From positions 314,880-378,879 of the forward strand of contig MKRX01000015.1 of the NCBI GenBank assembly GCA_001898035.1: a DNA stretch of 64,000 nt, in the 5' to 3' direction. Source of the DNA: Armatimonadetes bacterium 55-13 (lineage in GTDB: Bacteria > Armatimonadota > Fimbriimonadia > Fimbriimonadales > Fimbriimonadaceae). Positions within the stretch are counted from its first letter, which is position 1, and each line of letters begins with the position of its first letter. Both the position numbers and the translations under genes were made by a program. Under the pieces are notes generated by a model, which ran no database searches, was not told the origin of the DNA, and was given only the letters and a program-made list of their open reading frames with translations. Below are positions 41,487-55,119 of the stretch, piece by piece.

Positions 41487-42638
41487 TTAGCGACCGAAGG
41501 ATGCGCCCATATCAACGGCGGCAACTTCGGTCGATTTCTTTTTGTGGGTCGAATTGGCAATTAAGGTCTTGAGTTTGGCTTCGTAGGCAGCGGCATCGAG
41601 AGGGATTTCCGCGGTCTCGCCGGTGAGTCCTGAGTAGATCATGGCGTTGGCGAGTTCTACGGAGTGGATGCCTTCTACGGCGGGGGCGATGAGTTCTTTG
41701 CCGTGGAGGATGCAGTCGACAAAGTTTTGTAGGATGGCCTTGTGTTGACCCCCGTAGCCATTTGCAGGGATTTCACATTTCCAGGTGGGGACGGAGACGA
41801 AGGATTCCAGGGAGGTGCGGTTGATCTCCGAGACGAGGGACTCGGTTCGAGTGAAGGTTACCTGTCCATTCTCGTAAACGATCTTGCCTCGGTCGCCGAC
41901 GACTTCGAGACGGTTGGTGCCGGGGGCCTCGCCAGTGGTGGTGACAAAGACTCCGGTGGCGCCGTTTGGATATTCCAGGTAGGCGGTGACTTCATCTTCG
42001 ACTTCGATATCGTGATACTTTCCAAAGCCACAGAAAGCGCGGACCTTGGAAGGCATGCCGCAGATCCATTGGAAGAGATCTAGATTGTGGGGGCATTGGT
42101 TAAGGAGGACGCCGCCGCCTTCCCCGCCCCAGGTGGCACGCCATCCGCCGCTGGCGTAGTAGGTTTCCGTGCGGAACCAGTCGGTAATGATCCAGTTCGT
42201 GCGCTGGATTTCTCCGAGTTCCCCATTTTTAACTAGGCGACGGATCGCTTGGTAGTGGGGATCAGTGCGCTGATTGAACATCGCGCCGAATGTCTTGCTT
42301 CCGTCGGTTGCTTCGTAGGCTTCGATCAGACGGCGGGCGTCGGCCTTGTGGACGGAGATAGGCTTTTCGACGAGAACGTGAAGGCCCTGTTGGAGGGCGT
42401 CGATACCGATGGTGGTGTGGTCGTAATGAGGAGTCGCGATGAGGATGGCGTCAATCTTGCCGCTGCGGATCATTTCGGCGCTGGACTCGAACTTTTCCAC
42501 CGACGGATCAGCGACGCGGTCGAATTTGGCGGGGTCAACGTCACAGACGGCGGTTAACTGCGCGCCATTGATATCCGGGAGCCAATTCACATGGGTGGAG
42601 CCCATGTTTCCGATGCCTACGATGCCAAAGCGGACCAT
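41487..42638 (-). CDS. Gfo/Idh/MocA family oxidoreductase
   Basis: A 383-residue NAD(P)-dependent sugar dehydrogenase. It has GIVGIGNMGSTHV for the dinucleotide, VLVEKPISVHKADARRLI with the catalytic Lys, and WGGEGGGVLLNQCPHNLDLF, recognised as GGGVLLNQCPHNLDLFQW, in the substrate domain. The exact sugar or inositol is unknown. The neighbours (lipase, M14 peptidase) give no pathway. Co-directional with the LCAT-like gene 19 bp upstream and the NTF2-like gene downstream. Confidence 0.93.
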   Translation of the reverse strand: MVRFGIVGIGNMGSTHVNWLPDINGAQLTAVCDVDPAKFDRVADPSVEKFESSAEMIRSGKIDAILIATPHYDHTTIGIDALQQGLHVLVEKPISVHKADARRLIEAYEATDGSKTFGAMFNQRTDPHYQAIRRLVKNGELGEIQRTNWIITDWFRTETYYASGGWRATWGGEGGGVLLNQCPHNLDLFQWICGMPSKVRAFCGFGKYHDIEVEDEVTAYLEYPNGATGVFVTTTGEAPGTNRLEVVGDRGKIVYENGQVTFTRTESLVSEINRTSLESFVSVPTWKCEIPANGYGGQHKAILQNFVDCILHGKELIAPAVEGIHSVELANAMIYSGLTGETAEIPLDAAAYEAKLKTLIANSTHKKKSTEVAAVDMGASFGR

Positions 42639-42657
42639 GTGCGAAAGAATAACCTAC

Positions 42658-45252
42658 TTATGAGCCGGGACGTGTGAGGCGGGCCAAGATGTCATCCCAC
42701 ACTTGGGCGTCATTGGGAGACGGGACATGTTCGGGGTTGCTACGAATCTTAATCAGACATTGGGGACGCTGGACAAATTCAGCCCGCTGACTAACCACGG
42801 GAACGGTGCTGTCTCCGGCGACGGGCGCAAATGCGATCTTGCCGCTCGCGACATAGACGGTTCCCACCGTATCGTTCTTTCCAGAATCCGACCAAAACAC
42901 CGTGCAGTGCTCCCATCCGATCTGAGGCTCTCCTTCGCAGCCCAGATGAAAGGCACGGGCGGAGTTTTCAAGATCAGAATTCCACTCTTCGATCCGGGGA
43001 GCTTGACCAGGTTGCGCCGGACCCATGGCAGGATATAGGTGATCGCCTCTGGCCTTTTGGATCAACGGCGCCATAACCTGCTGTCGGACATTCTGATTCC
43101 TGCCCCGGTTCACTCCCGAATTACCAATGCGAACCACCGGATCGGGATAGCGCTCGGTGGGGGCCAAATAGTAAACAATGGGAGCATTCGGAGACAGGTC
43201 ACGCATGAAGCTCTTGGCAATGATGGGAACGCCCATATCGCCGGTGAGATAGACATAGTAGGCCTTGGGAGCGCCCCAAAATGGCACGTCGATAAAGACA
43301 GCGTCGCTCACCAATGAGCTGGCCCCCGAGCGGTTTATTAGATTGCGGAGGATGACTCCGCCGGTGCTGTGGCCAGTAACCACGGCCTTCTCGTCGCTAA
43401 ACGAGAGGCGAGATTTGGCATAGGCGATGAGGTCCTGAAGCGATGGAGGGACGCCATAAGGTGGGATCATGGCTTCGCGACGGTTTGGTTCGCGAGCGCC
43501 AAGAAGACGACTGACGGCCAGTTCCAACTTCAGACGCCAATCATAGGCCCAAGGCACGAGCAAGTAGTAGGGCTCACGCCGTCCATTTACAGTTAGTTCG
43601 GGGTGATTGGGGGGCTCCACGATAGCCGATTGCCTTTCGACCAAGTAGATTCTTGTGCTGGCCAACAGTCCTCCAAAGAGTGTTCGAAAGAGGTCCAGTT
43701 TTGTGGCTTCGTTTCCTGGTCGGGGATTTCCGTCAGGGCCGCACTTTAGATAGGTAAAGGGTTGTTCGCCTGCCGTATTGGTGGAGAGTACGGGGAAGGC
43801 CTTGATCTCTCGGTTGTTATGGCGAACATAGATTTCGCTTCCCAGGACGCCGGGCACAAACACAATGAGACGTTGACGGAGTGGAAAGTAGGCTTCCAGG
43901 CTCACTACCGTTTCGCGCGGGGTGGATAAAGACGCTTCCAAAACAGAAGTGTTCACCCTCCCTCCAACTTGACTCAGGACGGCATCAAGATCGAAGGGGG
44001 TGCTCGCCACGCCACGGTCGTCAAACTGGAGCTTCAGTAGATCGGACCCGTAGCGGACCGATCTCCCACCATTGAGATCTTTCAGCGTAGCGCTCAGCGC
44101 GTCTGGCGCGAGATCTGCCTTGCGGTTCCATCCAATCGCGGCAATGGAGAGACGTGGCTTTCTTCCCGGCGCATAGCGCTCCGAAACGATGAGCTTCTCA
44201 TATCCTTTTAGCCGCACGTCCTTCGCGTTGGAGGGGCGGTCCCAAAACACGCGGTATTCGGGGGGTTTGGACAAGATTTCGGCAATTTTCTTGGCGCCAA
44301 TTCCGTTCAACTTGAGCAAGCCTGGAGAGCTTTTTGTCTGCACCTCCGGGTAAGGGCGAGAGCTCAGCCAAGGATAATCGCCAATGGCGGTGATGATCCT
44401 ATCTGGACTGCCGGGGAACCCAACGAAGAAGTCGAGCGCCGAATCATAGCCTTCGTCGCAACTGAAGTTGCCGTAGATCGCCTGTCGGAACTTCCCGAGG
44501 GCGTTGGCATGAGCGTCATCGTATCGCTCAATCATGAGGATGCTGATTCGGGAGAACGTGAAGAGGAGTTCCACAAGCCTTTGCCGTAGTCCGGCGAGGC
44601 GATCCATCAACTGAATGTATTGGGGGACCGTAGTTTGGAACCAGAGGCGCTGATCTCTTTCCAATCCTTGGTCGTAGGTTCGCCGATTGAGGTCGGTTCG
44701 TCGATCACTCGGCAGGTTCGTCCAGTAATCGTTCCATCTCGCCTGCGTTTGTCTCAACTCGGCCAGCCATCGTTGAACCAAGCCATGGCCCGCATTTCCG
44801 GCTTCCATCAATTCGAGGGTCCAGAGCTTGCCCACGCCATCTACGATGCGCTGGTAGCACTGGTTCATAAACGCCTGATCCGACCGAGCGCCGGAGGCGA
44901 CTTCGGTCAACCCTGAGCGAGTTGCCGAGATTGAATCTTGAAACCACTGGAGAGGGATGGCGAACCACTTATCGACGTCTGCTCTTTGGACGGTCTGACG
45001 TCCAGAGTCGGTTTGCACCGCTCGCCCCGCGATGTTCTCGACACAAGAAGCCTTGCACTCTTCGCTCATTTCACGCAATTTCTTGAGGGAATCGAGTGCC
45101 ATACCTGCCACACGACGAACGGGATCAGCATCGCGAATCGTGGGGTCCTGAGGAACACCGAGGGCCACGTAGATAGGATTTCCGGCGGCAATGCCTACCA
45201 GGCAGAGCATGAGAGCGGTTGTCCATGAGCGTAGCTTCGCGACACGAACCAT
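42658..45252 (-). CDS. LCAT-like alpha/beta hydrolase with long N-terminal region and HhH-like motif
   Basis: An 864-residue exported protein (helix at about 8-25). Residues 30-300 are helical and unassigned. At about 309-325 is LLKLNGIGAKKIAEIL, which reads like a helix-hairpin-helix. The C-terminal half is related to lecithin:cholesterol acyltransferases: IVFVPGVLGSEIYV, LLVPWAYDWRLKLE, nucleophile Ser in VTGHSTGGVILRN (about 628), AGDSTVPVVSQ, and a candidate His in EHVPSPNDAQVW. It should be a lipase or acyltransferase acting on membrane or extracellular lipids. Same strand as the M14 gene, 227 bp away. Confidence 0.82.
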   Translation of the reverse strand: MVRVAKLRSWTTALMLCLVGIAAGNPIYVALGVPQDPTIRDADPVRRVAGMALDSLKKLREMSEECKASCVENIAGRAVQTDSGRQTVQRADVDKWFAIPLQWFQDSISATRSGLTEVASGARSDQAFMNQCYQRIVDGVGKLWTLELMEAGNAGHGLVQRWLAELRQTQARWNDYWTNLPSDRRTDLNRRTYDQGLERDQRLWFQTTVPQYIQLMDRLAGLRQRLVELLFTFSRISILMIERYDDAHANALGKFRQAIYGNFSCDEGYDSALDFFVGFPGSPDRIITAIGDYPWLSSRPYPEVQTKSSPGLLKLNGIGAKKIAEILSKPPEYRVFWDRPSNAKDVRLKGYEKLIVSERYAPGRKPRLSIAAIGWNRKADLAPDALSATLKDLNGGRSVRYGSDLLKLQFDDRGVASTPFDLDAVLSQVGGRVNTSVLEASLSTPRETVVSLEAYFPLRQRLIVFVPGVLGSEIYVRHNNREIKAFPVLSTNTAGEQPFTYLKCGPDGNPRPGNEATKLDLFRTLFGGLLASTRIYLVERQSAIVEPPNHPELTVNGRREPYYLLVPWAYDWRLKLELAVSRLLGAREPNRREAMIPPYGVPPSLQDLIAYAKSRLSFSDEKAVVTGHSTGGVILRNLINRSGASSLVSDAVFIDVPFWGAPKAYYVYLTGDMGVPIIAKSFMRDLSPNAPIVYYLAPTERYPDPVVRIGNSGVNRGRNQNVRQQVMAPLIQKARGDHLYPAMGPAQPGQAPRIEEWNSDLENSARAFHLGCEGEPQIGWEHCTVFWSDSGKNDTVGTVYVASGKIAFAPVAGDSTVPVVSQRAEFVQRPQCLIKIRSNPEHVPSPNDAQVWDDILARLTRPGS

Positions 45253-45403
45253 GCCCTCATTTTATTGCAGTTTTATGACTTCATCCTGAATTTTACGTCG
45301 GGCAGGTACCCAACAAAGGTGTCCATCTCAACTTCAAAGCAAGTTCGAACGAAGAAAATGGCGAAGGATAACTCGCCAACTCGGTAATTGGAAACGACGT
45401 CAG

Positions 45404-45438
45404 AAAAAACAGCACGGGCGTCCTGGACACCCGCGCTG
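45404..45438 (-). terminator. Rho-independent terminator for the M14 gene
   Basis: On the minus strand CAGCGCGGGTGTCC pairs with GGACGCCCGTGCTG (12 of 14 positions), followed by TTTTTT. It is 42 bp past the M14 stop and before the LCAT-like gene, so those two genes are probably transcribed separately. Confidence 0.82.
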
Positions 45439-45479
45439 TAAAGACTAGCTCAACAGGTTCTCACGCTCGGCAAGAACTT

Positions 45480-50343
<4,864 letters not shown>

Positions 50344-50359
50344 TCCGTGTAAATTAAAT

Positions 50360-50380
50360 GGGCCCGATCAGATCGGGCCC
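50360..50380 (+). terminator. Perfect hairpin after gyrB
   Basis: GGGCCCGATC and GATCGGGCCC surround one A, 16 bp past the gyrB stop. No T-run follows, only a G/T-rich stretch. Likely a 3' end or stability element. The rest of the 196-bp gap to ribE shows nothing I can name. Confidence 0.6.
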
Positions 50381-50539
50381 GAGGTTGTGTTGTGGTTAGG
50401 GGATGTAAAGCTAGGGAGGAAAACCGTCTCACCTGAGGGTTCGATGACGACTTTTTCTAGCTCGACACTAATCCTTTCGGATCGATCCGCTATTTATGGA
50501 GAGATACTTTGTAAAAAAGTACTCTTACCCGCAAAATTT

Positions 50540-51175
50540 TTATACATGACGTAATGCGTTCGATGACAACTTTTCGAGATGCTTGGCGAGAACATCGAAC
50601 TCAAGATTGACCTGACTTCCTGCTTTTAAGCAACCGAGATTGGTGTGGGAGAGAGTGTGCGGAATGAGCGCCACTTCAAATTCGCCCTGCTCAGGCAAGA
50701 TCACGGTCAGGCTGACTCCGTTGACCGCGACCGAGCCTTTGTCGATGAGATAGCGGTCATATTCTGCCGGAGCTCTGAAGCGCATGACGATGAACTCTCC
50801 GTCCGGCACAATGGAAACGACGGCGCCGACGGTATCTACGTGACCCTGGACGATGTGGCCCCCAAATCGATCACTGGCTTTCATGGCGCGCTCGACATTC
50901 ACTTTGTGTCCGTGCGCCAGGGCGCCTAAATTCGTTCTAAGTAAGGTCTCCTCGCTGAGCTCGAAGGTCAAGGAGACAGGACCGGACTCCTCGATGCCTT
51001 TGCCCTCCAGATGGATGGAGAAGACTTCCGTGACGGTGAGGCAGCAGCCGTTGATGGCGACACTTTCTCCCAGTTCGAACGGCTCGCAGACGATCGGGCC
51101 GTGAACTTCAACGATTAATACTCGGGCCTCATTTGAGACCACGCTGCCAACGGCTTGTACCAGTCCTGTAAACAT
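50540..51175 (-). CDS. ribE: Riboflavin synthase alpha subunit
   Basis: A 211-residue enzyme that dismutates two 6,7-dimethyl-8-ribityllumazine molecules into riboflavin. Two lumazine-binding repeats are seen, starting MFTGLVQAVGSV and SDRFGGHIVQGHVDTVG. VAINGCCLTV and VAVNGVSLTV are the paired strands. Other rib genes are not in the window and there is no FMN riboswitch upstream; the gene begins immediately after the GH31 stop codon, with no gap, as the last gene of a six-gene run. Confidence 0.96.
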   Translation of the reverse strand: MFTGLVQAVGSVVSNEARVLIVEVHGPIVCEPFELGESVAINGCCLTVTEVFSIHLEGKGIEESGPVSLTFELSEETLLRTNLGALAHGHKVNVERAMKASDRFGGHIVQGHVDTVGAVVSIVPDGEFIVMRFRAPAEYDRYLIDKGSVAVNGVSLTVILPEQGEFEVALIPHTLSHTNLGCLKAGSQVNLEFDVLAKHLEKLSSNALRHV

Positions 51176-53512
51176 CTATTTTGTGCTGATCACATCCACG
51201 TGGAGCGGCTTACCCGTGAAGACGACTTTCTCGGCCTTCTGAATCTTATTCCCAGAGTTTATGCGGACGGTTTTGGGTCGTCCATGAATCACGAACGTGG
51301 GTTCGATTTCACCGTAGCCGGTTTGCGTCTGCTCCCAGCTTACGGCGAGATTTCCTTCGGCGCTGGCTAATCGGACTTCGACGACGCTTCGTTTGCCGTT
51401 TCGGTATTCAAACGAAATGCCGTCGTCGGCGACGTAGGTGGCGCTGGATTCTCCTGACCAAAGGTGCGGAACGAATACGTGGATCGTAACCTTTCTTAGT
51501 TCCTTACGGTTGTCGGTCGGCGTTCCATGCTGCATCGGGACGATTGCCCCCGCTTTGAAATAGAGGGGCGTTTCGGCAACTCCCACTTTGACTTGGGTGG
51601 TTCCGGGATCGACCCAGTCTCCCGTTGCGGCGTCATACCAGACATCGGTTCCGGGGAGGACGACGGAGCGGGTGCGTTCCTTGGAAACGATGGGGGCTTG
51701 CATCATCCACGGGCCTACCATGAATTGGTCGTCGACTTGGTCGAGACCGGGGTCGTCGAATTCGTAGATGAGGGGGCGCAGGATGGGATCGCCGGACTCT
51801 TCCTGTTCTACGAAGAGGTTGTAAAGGTAGGGGATGAGCTTGTAGCGCAGCCGGATATAGCGGCGAACGATTTGCATGGTCGCTTTTGGGAAAGCGAAAG
51901 GCTCTTGCTCTCGGGTGCCGAGCATAGAGTGGTTTCGACAGAAGGGGAAGAGGAAGCAGGTCTTGATCCAGTCCTGCATGAGTTGATCGGTGATGTCTCC
52001 TCCGAAGCCACCGATGTCTGGACCGTTGAAAGGTAGCCCGCTGATGGACATTCCCAAGGTGGTGGGGATGGAAATCTTGAGATAAAAGTAGTTGGACAGG
52101 TTATCTCCCGTCCAGATGGCGGCGTTCTTACTGGAGCCGGTGTAACCCGAGCGGCTGAGGATGAACGGACGCTCGTTCGGGCGGGCTTGGAGGAATCCTT
52201 GTTTGGTGGCCATTTGCATCCCGAGCGCGAATGTGTTATGGGCGAATGCGTGAGGCTTGGTGCCATCCCGGAAGAGCATGCCAGTGGGATCTACGGGTCC
52301 GGTTGAAGGGTCGTTCATGTCAACCCAACAGGCGCCGTATCCTTCCTTGAGGAAGTTGGCGGCATAGCCTGCCCACCAATCCCTCACACGAGGTTGGGTG
52401 AAGTCGGGGAAGACGGTTTCGCCTGGCCAGACCATACCGACGAACTCGTTTCCTTCGGCGTTTTGGCAGAAAACGTTCTGCTTGTGCCCATCGTCGTAAA
52501 CGCTATACCCCTTTTCGAACTTGACGCCGGGATCGATGATAGGGACGATGCGGCGACCGGACCGGTGGAGTTCTTCGGCGGTTTCGATGGCTCCGGTCGG
52601 GAACATCTTTTCGCTGGTCTTGAAGATGCGATAACCGTCCATGTAATCCAGATCCAGCCAGAGACTGTCGCACGGAATCTTGTTCTCGTTGAACTTGGCG
52701 TCGAGATTCATCAGGTCGGTGTGGCCGCCATAGCCCCAGCGAGATTGGTGATAGCCGAGGGACCAAATGGGGGGGACGGGGGTTACGCCGACGAGCTTTT
52801 GAAGTTTTTGGGTTAGTTCTTTGAGGCTGTTGGCGTAGATGACCCAAAGGTTGGGCTGACCGCCCTCGCTTCCCATGATGAGCGTTTTGGCAGTTCGCTG
52901 CCACTCCACAAAAACGCGCGATTCGTCGGTACCGGGAATCTCGAAGAAGCAAGGATAGGGGTTATCGAGCAGGAATCCTACCCATTCTTCGCCGATTTGG
53001 GCGGCGAGGTAGGGGGTTGAGAAATAGGGAGGATCGGTGGGTTCGTCCAGCCACTGTTTGAAGTGAAAGTCTCCCCAGACGTCGGTATTCCAGAACTTGG
53101 TTCGATAGCCAGAGACTTCGATCTTGCCGAACGTCTTTTCTCCAAGGCCGAAGAACTTGGCGCCTTGGCGGATGGCAAACTGGAAGATGGACTGTTCGCC
53201 ACAGACGCCGATGGATTCTCCCTTTGGGCTTTCGATCAATGGCTTGCCGTCATGTCCCAGCATGATGAGGCGTCCAGATTCGTCGAACTTGAGTCGGTGG
53301 CGAGTGCTGGGATCGGGCACGTTTAGCGATTCGAGCCCATCGTTTGCCTCCCAGGTCTCGGCGTGTTCGACGCGAATTCGGTAGATATCCCCGGCAAACG
53401 ACTCCAATCCCAGATTGAGGGTGCGTTTGCCCGCTTTGGCTTCACCCGTTTCGGGATGATAGTCGGAGACGTAGGTGAAGTTCGACCGGTGGGGATATTT
53501 GGTGAAATACAT
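51176..53512 (-). CDS. Glycoside hydrolase family 31
   Basis: A 778-residue alpha-glucosidase or alpha-xylosidase-like enzyme. It has an N-terminal beta domain (1-230) and a barrel with CDSLWLDLDYMDGYRIF, nucleophile Asp in CWVDMNDPSTG (about 398), and acid/base Asp in IWTGDNLSN (about 466), then GLPFNGPDIGGFGG. The usual DMNEP reads DMNDP: the nucleophile is kept and the next acid is shortened. A C-terminal beta domain follows. No signal peptide is visible, so it probably acts on imported oligosaccharides. It abuts ribE with no gap and follows yraN by 38 bp. Confidence 0.93.
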   Translation of the reverse strand: MYFTKYPHRSNFTYVSDYHPETGEAKAGKRTLNLGLESFAGDIYRIRVEHAETWEANDGLESLNVPDPSTRHRLKFDESGRLIMLGHDGKPLIESPKGESIGVCGEQSIFQFAIRQGAKFFGLGEKTFGKIEVSGYRTKFWNTDVWGDFHFKQWLDEPTDPPYFSTPYLAAQIGEEWVGFLLDNPYPCFFEIPGTDESRVFVEWQRTAKTLIMGSEGGQPNLWVIYANSLKELTQKLQKLVGVTPVPPIWSLGYHQSRWGYGGHTDLMNLDAKFNENKIPCDSLWLDLDYMDGYRIFKTSEKMFPTGAIETAEELHRSGRRIVPIIDPGVKFEKGYSVYDDGHKQNVFCQNAEGNEFVGMVWPGETVFPDFTQPRVRDWWAGYAANFLKEGYGACWVDMNDPSTGPVDPTGMLFRDGTKPHAFAHNTFALGMQMATKQGFLQARPNERPFILSRSGYTGSSKNAAIWTGDNLSNYFYLKISIPTTLGMSISGLPFNGPDIGGFGGDITDQLMQDWIKTCFLFPFCRNHSMLGTREQEPFAFPKATMQIVRRYIRLRYKLIPYLYNLFVEQEESGDPILRPLIYEFDDPGLDQVDDQFMVGPWMMQAPIVSKERTRSVVLPGTDVWYDAATGDWVDPGTTQVKVGVAETPLYFKAGAIVPMQHGTPTDNRKELRKVTIHVFVPHLWSGESSATYVADDGISFEYRNGKRSVVEVRLASAEGNLAVSWEQTQTGYGEIEPTFVIHGRPKTVRINSGNKIQKAEKVVFTGKPLHVDVISTK

Positions 53513-53550
53513 GGGATTGGCCTGATTTTGACCGAGCCCATTGGCGTGCG

Positions 53551-53886
53551 CTAGGGCTCTATTGAGCCGATGTGGTGTCTCAGACCATCTCTGTCGATTG
53601 CGATCACATCGAATCGAACCGCGCGAGAATATTCTTCCATTTTATTGATATATTCTTGCGACGCGGAAATCAGGCGAGAAACCTTACGCGAGCCCACGGC
53701 TTCTTCGGGGGAAAAGCCGGTGAGGCGTTCTTTGACCTCAACGAAGACGAGGGTATCGCCGTCGAGAGCGACGAGGTCGATTTCGCCTTTTTGTGCTTTG
53801 AATCGACGCGTGACGAGGGTGTAGCCGAGTTGAGTTAGGTAGCGCGCGGCTTGGTCTTCCGCATCAGTTCCGGGACGGCGACTCAA
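53551..53886 (-). CDS. yraN: YraN (UPF0102) family nuclease-fold protein
   Basis: A 111-residue Holliday-junction-resolvase-like fold protein with GTDAEDQAARYLTQLGY, KGEIDLVALDGDTLVFVEVK, RKVSRLISASQEY and VRFDVIAI. The acidic Glu/Asp and Glu-x-Lys match the PD-(D/E)XK active-site pattern. Role is undefined; a DNA processing role is often suggested. It overlaps rnhB by four bases (ATGA), the arrangement common in bacteria. Confidence 0.93.
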   Translation of the reverse strand: MSRRPGTDAEDQAARYLTQLGYTLVTRRFKAQKGEIDLVALDGDTLVFVEVKERLTGFSPEEAVGSRKVSRLISASQEYINKMEEYSRAVRFDVIAIDRDGLRHHIGSIEP

Positions 53887-54479
53887 AGGGCAAGTACGCC
53901 CTGATCGAATTGTCGAACAGGCGCGAAGGAACGGCGGTGGATATCGCAGGGGCCGAGTCGTTTGATAGCTTCGAAGTGCTCGGGAGTGGGATAGCCGAAA
54001 TGACGTTCGAAGCCGTAGCCGTGGAATTGCGCAGCCATTTCCACCATGTAGCGGTCGCGGGCGGTCTTGGCGAGGATGGAAGCGGCGGCGATGCAGGCGA
54101 TCTTGCCATCGCCTTTTACGACGGCTTGGGCTCGACCGAGGAGCGAGCGGGGGACTCGGTTTCCGTCGACATAGATTTCCAAGGGGTCACAACCGAGGGA
54201 TTGGATACATCGCTCCATGGCAGCCATGCTGGCATGAAGGATATTGAGGCGGTCAATTTCGGCTGGTTCGACAAAGCAGACGGTCCATTGGGCGCAGGCT
54301 TTGATTTCGGCTTCCAACTCTTCTCGGTGCGCGGCGTCTAGTTTTTTGGAGTCGTTGAGTCCGGGAAGGCGGTAGGAATCGGGAAGGATCACGGCCGCAG
54401 GGGTTACGGGACCCGCCAAGGGTCCTCTTCCGGCCTCGTCGAGACCGGCGGCGCCGGGAAAGTGTTCAAGTTTAGTCAT
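53883..54479 (-). CDS. rnhB: Ribonuclease HII
   Basis: A 198-residue enzyme that cuts RNA in RNA-DNA hybrids and single ribonucleotides in DNA. GLDEAGRGPLAGPV supplies Asp-Glu, YVDGNRVP the third Asp, and the C-terminal HFGYPTPEHFEAI is also typical. I start at ATG 54479, within the lipB end (eight-base overlap); an upstream in-frame ATG at 54512 lies further inside lipB without a ribosome site. Coupled to yraN downstream. Confidence 0.95.
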   Translation of the reverse strand: MTKLEHFPGAAGLDEAGRGPLAGPVTPAAVILPDSYRLPGLNDSKKLDAAHREELEAEIKACAQWTVCFVEPAEIDRLNILHASMAAMERCIQSLGCDPLEIYVDGNRVPRSLLGRAQAVVKGDGKIACIAAASILAKTARDRYMVEMAAQFHGYGFERHFGYPTPEHFEAIKRLGPCDIHRRSFAPVRQFDQGVLAL

Positions 54480-55119
54480 CGGCCGAAAGAGATATTGCAA
54501 AGACGGATTCAAAGCCTTGAACGACCCGCTCTTTGGCCATTTCGACGGTAATTTCCTTTCCGGTGGCTTCGGATAGGGAGGTCACACCGTAGTCGGAGAT
54601 GCCACAAGGGACGACCCAGTTGAAGGGAGCGAGGTCGTTATTACAGTTGAGCGCGATGCCATGGAGCGAGACCCAGCGGCTGACCTTGATGCCAATGGCG
54701 GCGACCTTTTTGTCTTCTAGCCAGACTCCGGTATTGGGGGGGAAACGAGTTCCCTTCAGGCCGTAAGCAGCGCAGGTTAGGATGATGGTTTCTTCAAGGG
54801 CTCGCAGCCATCTGTGAAGATCTTTGCCGTGTCGTTTGACGTCGAAGATGGGATAGATCACGAGTTGATTTGGGCCGTGATACGTGACATCTCCTCCCCG
54901 ATCAGTTTTCAGGACTTCGATGCCGAGGGCGGAGTATTCCTCGCGAGTTAGGAGCAGGTTCTCTTCGTGGAAATTTGCGCCCAGGGTGAGGACCGGAGGG
55001 TGTTCGACGAAGATGAGGGTGTCGTCTCGTGTCCCCTCTTGAACCTGAGCGGCGATTTCCTTTTGGCGTTCCCAGGCTTCCGAGTAGCCGAGCAGACCTA
55101 GGTCGAGAAGGTTTGCCAT
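54472..55119 (-). CDS. lipB: Octanoyltransferase
   Basis: LipB moves octanoyl from acyl carrier protein to lipoyl domains. The 215-residue protein shows IFVEHPPVLTLGAN, DRGGDVTYHGPNQLVIYPI (the usual HGPGQ is HGPNQ), KKVAAIGIKVSRWVSLHGIALN with the catalytic Lys, and VPCGISDYGVTSL with the catalytic Cys. ATG 55119 lies inside the end of the cyclase-like gene (22-base overlap). lipA is not in the window. Confidence 0.95.
   Translation of the reverse strand: MANLLDLGLLGYSEAWERQKEIAAQVQEGTRDDTLIFVEHPPVLTLGANFHEENLLLTREEYSALGIEVLKTDRGGDVTYHGPNQLVIYPIFDVKRHGKDLHRWLRALEETIILTCAAYGLKGTRFPPNTGVWLEDKKVAAIGIKVSRWVSLHGIALNCNNDLAPFNWVVPCGISDYGVTSLSEATGKEITVEMAKERVVQGFESVFAISLSADD

Noticed and set aside
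50381..50539. Possible riboswitch or small RNA between gyrB and ribE
   Set aside because: The ribE start is at the other end of that gene, so an FMN element would have to lie near 51176, which is coding. The stretch itself has no recognised RNA fold.
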